The notes under the pieces are model-generated. The model was given only the letters and a program-made list of their open reading frames with translations, was not told the DNA's origin and made no database searches. A DNA stretch of 64,000 nucleotides. It comes from Nyssa sinensis. Its lineage: Eukaryota; Streptophyta; Magnoliopsida; Cornales; Nyssaceae. Where the stretch lies: NCBI GenBank assembly GCA_008638375.1, contig CM018043.1, positions 35,481,981 through 35,545,980 of the forward strand, in the 5' to 3' direction. The position numbers and the translations under genes are program-made. The stretch's first letter is position 1. Every line of letters begins with the position of its first letter. Below are positions 59,243-64,000 of the stretch, piece after piece.

Positions 59243-61923
59243 TACTTATACTCGCTGTAAATAAACAAAACAAACAGGCGAATGAGAGCATTCAAGAGGT
59301 GGATGACTTCGCAAGGCATCGAGTGCAGCAATGCACTCGATCTCATAGACGATGAAGAAGAAGGAATCTCAGTAAGAGCAATGTGCGATTTACACGAATC
59401 GGACTTGGTCGCCGTCATACCGAAGCAGTCGTGCCTCACAATCAAGACCTCAGGTGCTCGGCACGTGATCGAAGCCGCCGGTCTGGAGGGCTATTTGGGT
59501 CTCTCGGCCGCCCTCATGTACGAGAAGAGCTTGGGCCAGCACTCTGCCTGGTTTGGATATCTTCAGCTTTTGCCCGAGAGAGAGTGTATACCCTTGGTTT
59601 GGACTTTGGACCAAGTTGACTCTCTTCTTTCAGGCACTGAGCTCCACAAGGTATATATAGCTATATTTACCAAAAAATAATTGGATTTTTATCTTCTTCA
59701 TCAGAACACACATGCTATATTTGGAGATGGTAGATGATTGATAAATTGATTTGATGTTCAAATTTGGAAACTATTGGAAAACAATCATGACCTATTCCAT
59801 ATACATATATTTCTTTGGGAGGTTAATTTATTTTTATTTCTTCATTTATCGCCTAAAAAACTGAATTTTTATTTTTATTTTTTATTTTATTGAAAATTTC
59901 TAACTTTTTGGCCTCACTTTCAGCTTTTCTTTGGTTGGTTTGAATTTGATTTGCTCCACCATGAATTTCAAGTCCCAACTAGATTGATTATATGTGAAAA
60001 TTCACCAGAATTTAAAAGCAAGGCATCCGTATAGGCACGTGCGCACTCACATATGTTTCTTTAGGAAGGGGTGGTTCTCTGAGGCTTTCTATCCAATGCT
60101 ATTGTTGTACTTATCCATCTGTACAGGATGAGTTGGTTTTCAGTTTCATGCTTGATATCCTAATTCTGTTTGTGTATGGGGATGTTTTGAGGCATTGCCT
60201 CTGGCCCAACTCAGAGCCTAGCATTTATGTGTACTTTGTATATGCACAAATAAACTAAGGGAGTAAATACCAAAATCGTAAATTTTAGATATATTACATG
60301 TGTAAATGAAATTCATAGAATTATCAATTGATTGTATATATGACAAAAGATGTGTGATAATTTGATGATGGAGAAGTGGTTTGCCTTCAAAATGGATTTT
60401 GGTATGCAAGCAAGTGGAAATTTCAATACTGGTAGAATTGTGTATACATTTCAACTTATTTAAAGATATTAAGATCTTCAAAGTACAGATGAGAATAATG
60501 CACTTCCTTTGTTGCTGCTATCACCACCATCAACACACGACTGCAGTTACTGCACTCCTACCACCAGCACCTCCAGCTATCTGCCACCATTCACCTCCAC
60601 TTTCATCATATTTTCACCATAACTCATCAAGGCTTGCAAGTTGTGGGCTCAATTATGGACACATCTATTTAACTTTGTAATTCCATTAGTTGTGGATAGT
60701 TCCATTAGTTATAGACTTACTCAGCTTAGATTTAGTTTTAGTGTTCTGTTGCAATTTAGAATAATATATTACCTTTATGCCACGTGGCATGCGGCTTGTA
60801 GTTGTGCACCCATTAAGATAGAGATATGCATGTAAGATGACATCATTTGTAGCATAATTCATTGACATGTATTTGGATTCTTCTTTCTTTTTCCTTTCTT
60901 TAGTAGGGACCTAAGAAGCACGGATACGGATATGTGGATACGGCATTTCTCAAAAAAGTAGAACACAGATACGTTGGGGACACGTTGAATATAAATATAT
61001 ATTTGTATATTTTTTGTATGACCATATAATAAAAACCTAATATTATCTCAATTAAAATTGACATAAAAACAGATAAATCACAAAAATATTATTAAGACAT
61101 TAAAATAATAAAGTCATTAAAAAATAATTTAAGCACTTTTTCATTAAATCATCAACATACATAATTCAAGTTCCAAAACAAATTTACTAACTATTACATA
61201 GAACATATATATGTATATATATAACCCAAAAAAAAAAAAAAAAAAAAAAACTAAGGAGAAGAGGAGAAGAGGAGGGGGAAAAAAGAAAACGTGTACTAAT
61301 GGATCAGGAAGTGTCCGAAATTCACAAAAAATACAAAATTTGGACATTCCTTTTTCGAGTGTCTGACACGTGTTCGTAGAGTGTCAGTGTCCGACACGGA
61401 CACGTGAGTCAAAATAGAGTGTCTGTGCTTCATAGATAGGGACATATAGTTGGATTTTAGTTGCATTTTACCATCATTTGGATATTTTTGAAGATTGTGA
61501 TTCAAACTTTTATAGTTGAGTCCTGAAATTTGAATTGATTGCTAAAATTCTAGAGCAACATCAGCAGAAAGTATAAGTTATTAATCTCTGTGATTCTTTC
61601 AGCTATATCTTGCATTATTTGAAAATATATTGAAATTGAAGCTTTGAAGCATTATATGTATAGGGTGAGACTATTCTAATTTTTGCAATTTTATCCCTTT
61701 GATCATACTGATACTTTTGTAGGCAGATAGTTAAAGAAGACAAAGCTCTAATTTATGAAGATTGGGAAGAGTGTATTTTGCCTCTTATGGCTTCTGCTCC
61801 TTTAGAGCTCAATCCAGATTTTTTCAGTGTTGAACACTACTTTGCTGCAAAAAGTCTTATTGCTTCTCGCTCTTTTGAGATAGATGATTACCATGGATTT
61901 GGGATGGTTCCTTTGGCAGATCT
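59180..61923 (+). CDS. SET-domain lysine methyltransferase (Rubisco-LSMT/SETD6 type), first three exons
   Basis: Exon 1 59180-59190 (ATGGCAACCAG), exon 2 59278-59650, exon 3 61727-61923, all with GT-AG borders and matching phase (2, 0, 2). The tiny first exon joins as MATRR before MRAFKRWMTSQGIECS. Exon 2 covers the start of the SET domain (EEGISVRAMCDLHESDLVAVIPKQ, then LGLSAALMYEKSLG, GYLQLLPE). Exon 3 holds EDWEECILPLMASAPLELNP, FAAKSLIASRSFEID and YHGFGMVPLADL, just before where the conserved NH motif should begin the next exon. About 193 residues of a family of about 480. Such enzymes methylate lysines of proteins such as ribosomal proteins; the exact substrate is not deducible. The remaining exons would be to the right, beyond a LINE in intron 3. 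Confidence 0.8.
59199..59242. repeat. CT and AT microsatellites in intron 1
   Basis: CT repeats (about 59200-59222) followed by TA repeats (to about 59242), within an 87-bp intron. Confidence 0.85.
60911..61436. mobile_element. MULE-like MITE in SET gene intron 2
   Basis: Ends CTAAGAAGCACGGATAC and GTGTCTGTGCTTCATAG are inverted copies. TAGGGAC-TA flanks both sides (60904-60913; 61437-61446 with one mismatch), a TSD of 7-10 bp as in MULE or hAT elements. No coding capacity; a long A run lies at about 61229-61250. Confidence 0.6.
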
Positions 61924-62502
61924 GTAAGTTACACTATTCTCTAATGCTTATACCTTGGGCTAATATCAAGGTATTTTGTTGATTGTTTTTCTAGAAATCA
62001 ATGAATCAATGTCTTGTTGGGGCTTTTTTTGTGTGTTTGTATATTTGACTTTGTATTGGTGCATACATGGGTAATTTGCTTAATATGTATGTACCTTTCA
62101 AGAAAGTCTCTTATTATATATGTAAATTATTTTTCTGTTTTCCCTTATCAAAAAATAAAATAAAATTGCGTTCTCTTGTTTGCACCAAGGGTGATACAAA
62201 ACCTTATGCTATATATATGGTGTTATACAGTCAATCATTAACTGCTGTGTTCTATCTAATGTTATTTGTTTTTGTCAAAAGTATTTTAAAGAATGAAAAA
62301 GATGTATTATTCTCTCTATGAGGTCAAGATTGATAGTCATAACTTACAAATAAATAAAGAAACTATTCTAAATTAGTTCCCACAATCAATACAATCAATC
62401 AATACAATCATTTAATCAATCTAATGTCTAAATTTAGTTACAAATTAAGCTTAATCTAATACCTAAATTAAGCTACATATTTGGTCAATATATATATATA
62501 TA
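61924..62502 (+). other. Start of SET gene intron 3
   Basis: AT-rich intronic sequence after the GTAAGT donor at 61924; no exon recognised. Confidence 0.5.
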
Positions 62503-64000
62503 TTTTTTTTGATAAATAAGTAAAAATTGTATTAAAGGTGCCCGAGGGGGGCACGCCTAAAAACATGCTAAGTTAACTTTACACCAGTCTTAGGGATCCC
62601 AAAAAATTCACTAGAGTGTAAGCATTTACAGGAAAAGCCTCTCTAGCCAAGGGAGGAGCCCTAGAGTGCCAAGTGAGACGCCAAGGGAAGGAAGTCTCAC
62701 CTACCTCCCTCAAGTCCCTCGGTCATGTTTGTTTGACGGGATAATAGGGTAGGTTAGGATAAGTGATATTCTATCCTATGTTTGGACATTTACTTAGGAT
62801 GGGATTAGTTATAATTATATCTCACTGAAGTGGAATAAAAAAAATCTCACTAGGGTAGTGGTATTATTTTTATCCAATGGTCAATGGGATAAGAAGTAAA
62901 ATAAAAAAAAAAAACTCAATCATTTTCTTATGACAAGAAAAAGAAAGAAGAGGGAGGAGATTGCTTTCAACAACCACTACTGACATCACCTATATAAATT
63001 TTCGTAACATATTATCATCCATGTTGATGACATTTTTTGACTATTAAATAAATTTCAAATGTATCGACTATTTTTTTAATCTTACATCCATTGGCAATCC
63101 TTTTTATTAATATGTGTGCACAATTAATTATTAAATTTAATTGTTGAATCCTCTCTTATATCTCTATTGTTCTTAAGTTTTATTTTTGAAAATTTTAAGC
63201 ATATATTTTGGAAAAATATGTTGAGGAATTTGATTTTTATAGGATTTCAGTAAAAAATATTATTAAGAATACAAATTGAAATATAATGGCATATCCGGAC
63301 ATTTTATTTGGGCATTTTCCAAGCATCGGAGTAGGATATTTAATATCATATAGGATTTTATTTCCTATCCGATCCAAACATATCCTATCCGATCCGACTT
63401 TTTTATCCGGTCATCCAAATGAGGCCCTATAGAATGATTGAACCGAGAAAGCATTCCTAGATGGCTTCCATATCATGATATCCTCCCTCCCTTCCCTCAC
63501 CTTCACTCTCTGAATACTCGGAAAAAAAAGGCCTACCTCCTCCAGTTCCCAGTCGAACAAATCCCTCCTAAGGCTAGGGCTCCACACTATCTTATTACTA
63601 AACTTCTCCCAACAATCCCTCGCCAAAACTCCCCTATCCCTAGCCAAACTATAAATGGAACCAAAAGTCTCCTTCAAAATGCCCTCCTAACACCAAAGAT
63701 CATCCCAAAAATTCATCCTCGATCCTAACCCCACCACAAACCTCACCCTATCCCTGAACTCCCTCCAAATCCCCATAATGGCTCCCCATAACCCAAAACC
63801 CCTCGGCCTCTCCACCTTACTCGACACCCAACCCCCTACCTCCTTCCCATACTTTGACTCAACCACCACTCTCCACGATTCCTCCTTGCCAAACCTGAAC
63901 AACCATTTCCTAAGAAGAGCCTTATTGAAAAGTCTCAGGTCCTGCACCCCTAAACCTCCTGAATCAATAGAAAGCTTTACTCTGTCCCAACTAACCAAGT
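62503..64000 (-). mobile_element. LINE, minus strand, split by a TIR element; runs off the window
   Basis: The 3' tail is TATC plus eight As on the minus strand (62503-62515). The RT C-terminal region reads from 63998 leftwards: VSWDRVKLSIDSGGLGVQDL, NKALLRKWLFRFG, then IMIWKPSRNAFSVQSFYR up to about 63429. It resumes at about 62715 with REVGETSFPWRLTW, the start of the zinc-binding tail. Stops and frameshifts mark it as inactive. The coding blocks become collinear when 62720-63424 is removed. Confidence 0.8.
62720..63424. mobile_element. TIR element (~705 bp) inside the LINE
   Basis: Ends TCATGTTTGTTTGACGGGATAA-like at left and its imperfect inverted copy at right (minus strand CCTCATTTGGATGACCGGATAA, written here in parts). 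CCCT occurs at both borders (62716-62719; 63425-63428), a 3-4-bp TSD. Non-coding, probably a MITE; superfamily uncertain (Harbinger-like by the TTTGG terminus). Confidence 0.55.

Noticed and set aside
60381..60680. ORF of 99 codons in SET intron 2
   Set aside because: Low-complexity CAC-rich stretch, no splice or homology support.

Overview
This is plant nuclear DNA. The evidence is the host-gene exons with GT-AG introns and the plant transposon lineages: Ty3/gypsy Tat, TRIM, copia, plant LINEs and MITEs. The protein matches fit an angiosperm, probably a eudicot. I cannot name the species. Almost all of the window is transposable-element sequence between two broken-off host genes.

Left edge (1-8250): a decayed copia 3' end, the 3' end of a LINE, a 3.5 kb fold-back element (2227-5709), and the first three exons (minus strand, 7634-6148) of a probable mitochondrial peptide chain release factor 1 gene. 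Its remaining exons are not visible and would lie to the left of the window or be lost.

Centre (8251-47349): a pile of one poorly coding family of 3-4 kb elements with TG...CA ends and 5-bp target-site duplications (TSDs). They behave like solo LTRs of an unseen large retrotransposon. One copy (13407-41845, about 3.7 kb of its own sequence) has been opened by nested insertions that I could resolve from their TSDs. These are a TRIM multi-LTR complex (13733-23407), itself holding two solo LTRs, then a solo LTR at 23865-28145, and a three-deep stack at 29734-40500, 29789-36742 and 31620-34808. Many copies carry tRNA-like A-box/B-box cassettes, and one copy (8251-12600) carries an exon-like coding segment absent from its sister copies.

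Right (48526-58736): a complete-ended Tat-lineage Ty3/gypsy retrotransposon. It has 672-bp LTRs with only four differences that I can count, TSD CAAAC, PBS and PPT. Its sense polyprotein is broken by stops and frameshifts and lacks RNase H and the integrase core. It also carries a hairpin-unit minisatellite, and on the opposite strand an apparently intact three-exon gene plus a second antisense unit, each with its own TATA box. It is inserted in a small MITE.

Right edge (59180-64000): the first three exons of a SET-domain protein methyltransferase gene of the Rubisco-LSMT/SETD6 type, plus strand. Intron 2 contains a MULE-like MITE. Intron 3 contains a LINE that was itself hit by a terminal-inverted-repeat element. 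The gene runs off the window.

A recurring theme is tandem arrays whose unit is a short hairpin, in two arrays with stem changes that keep base pairing. All coordinates of nested elements were derived by eye from matching ends and TSDs.
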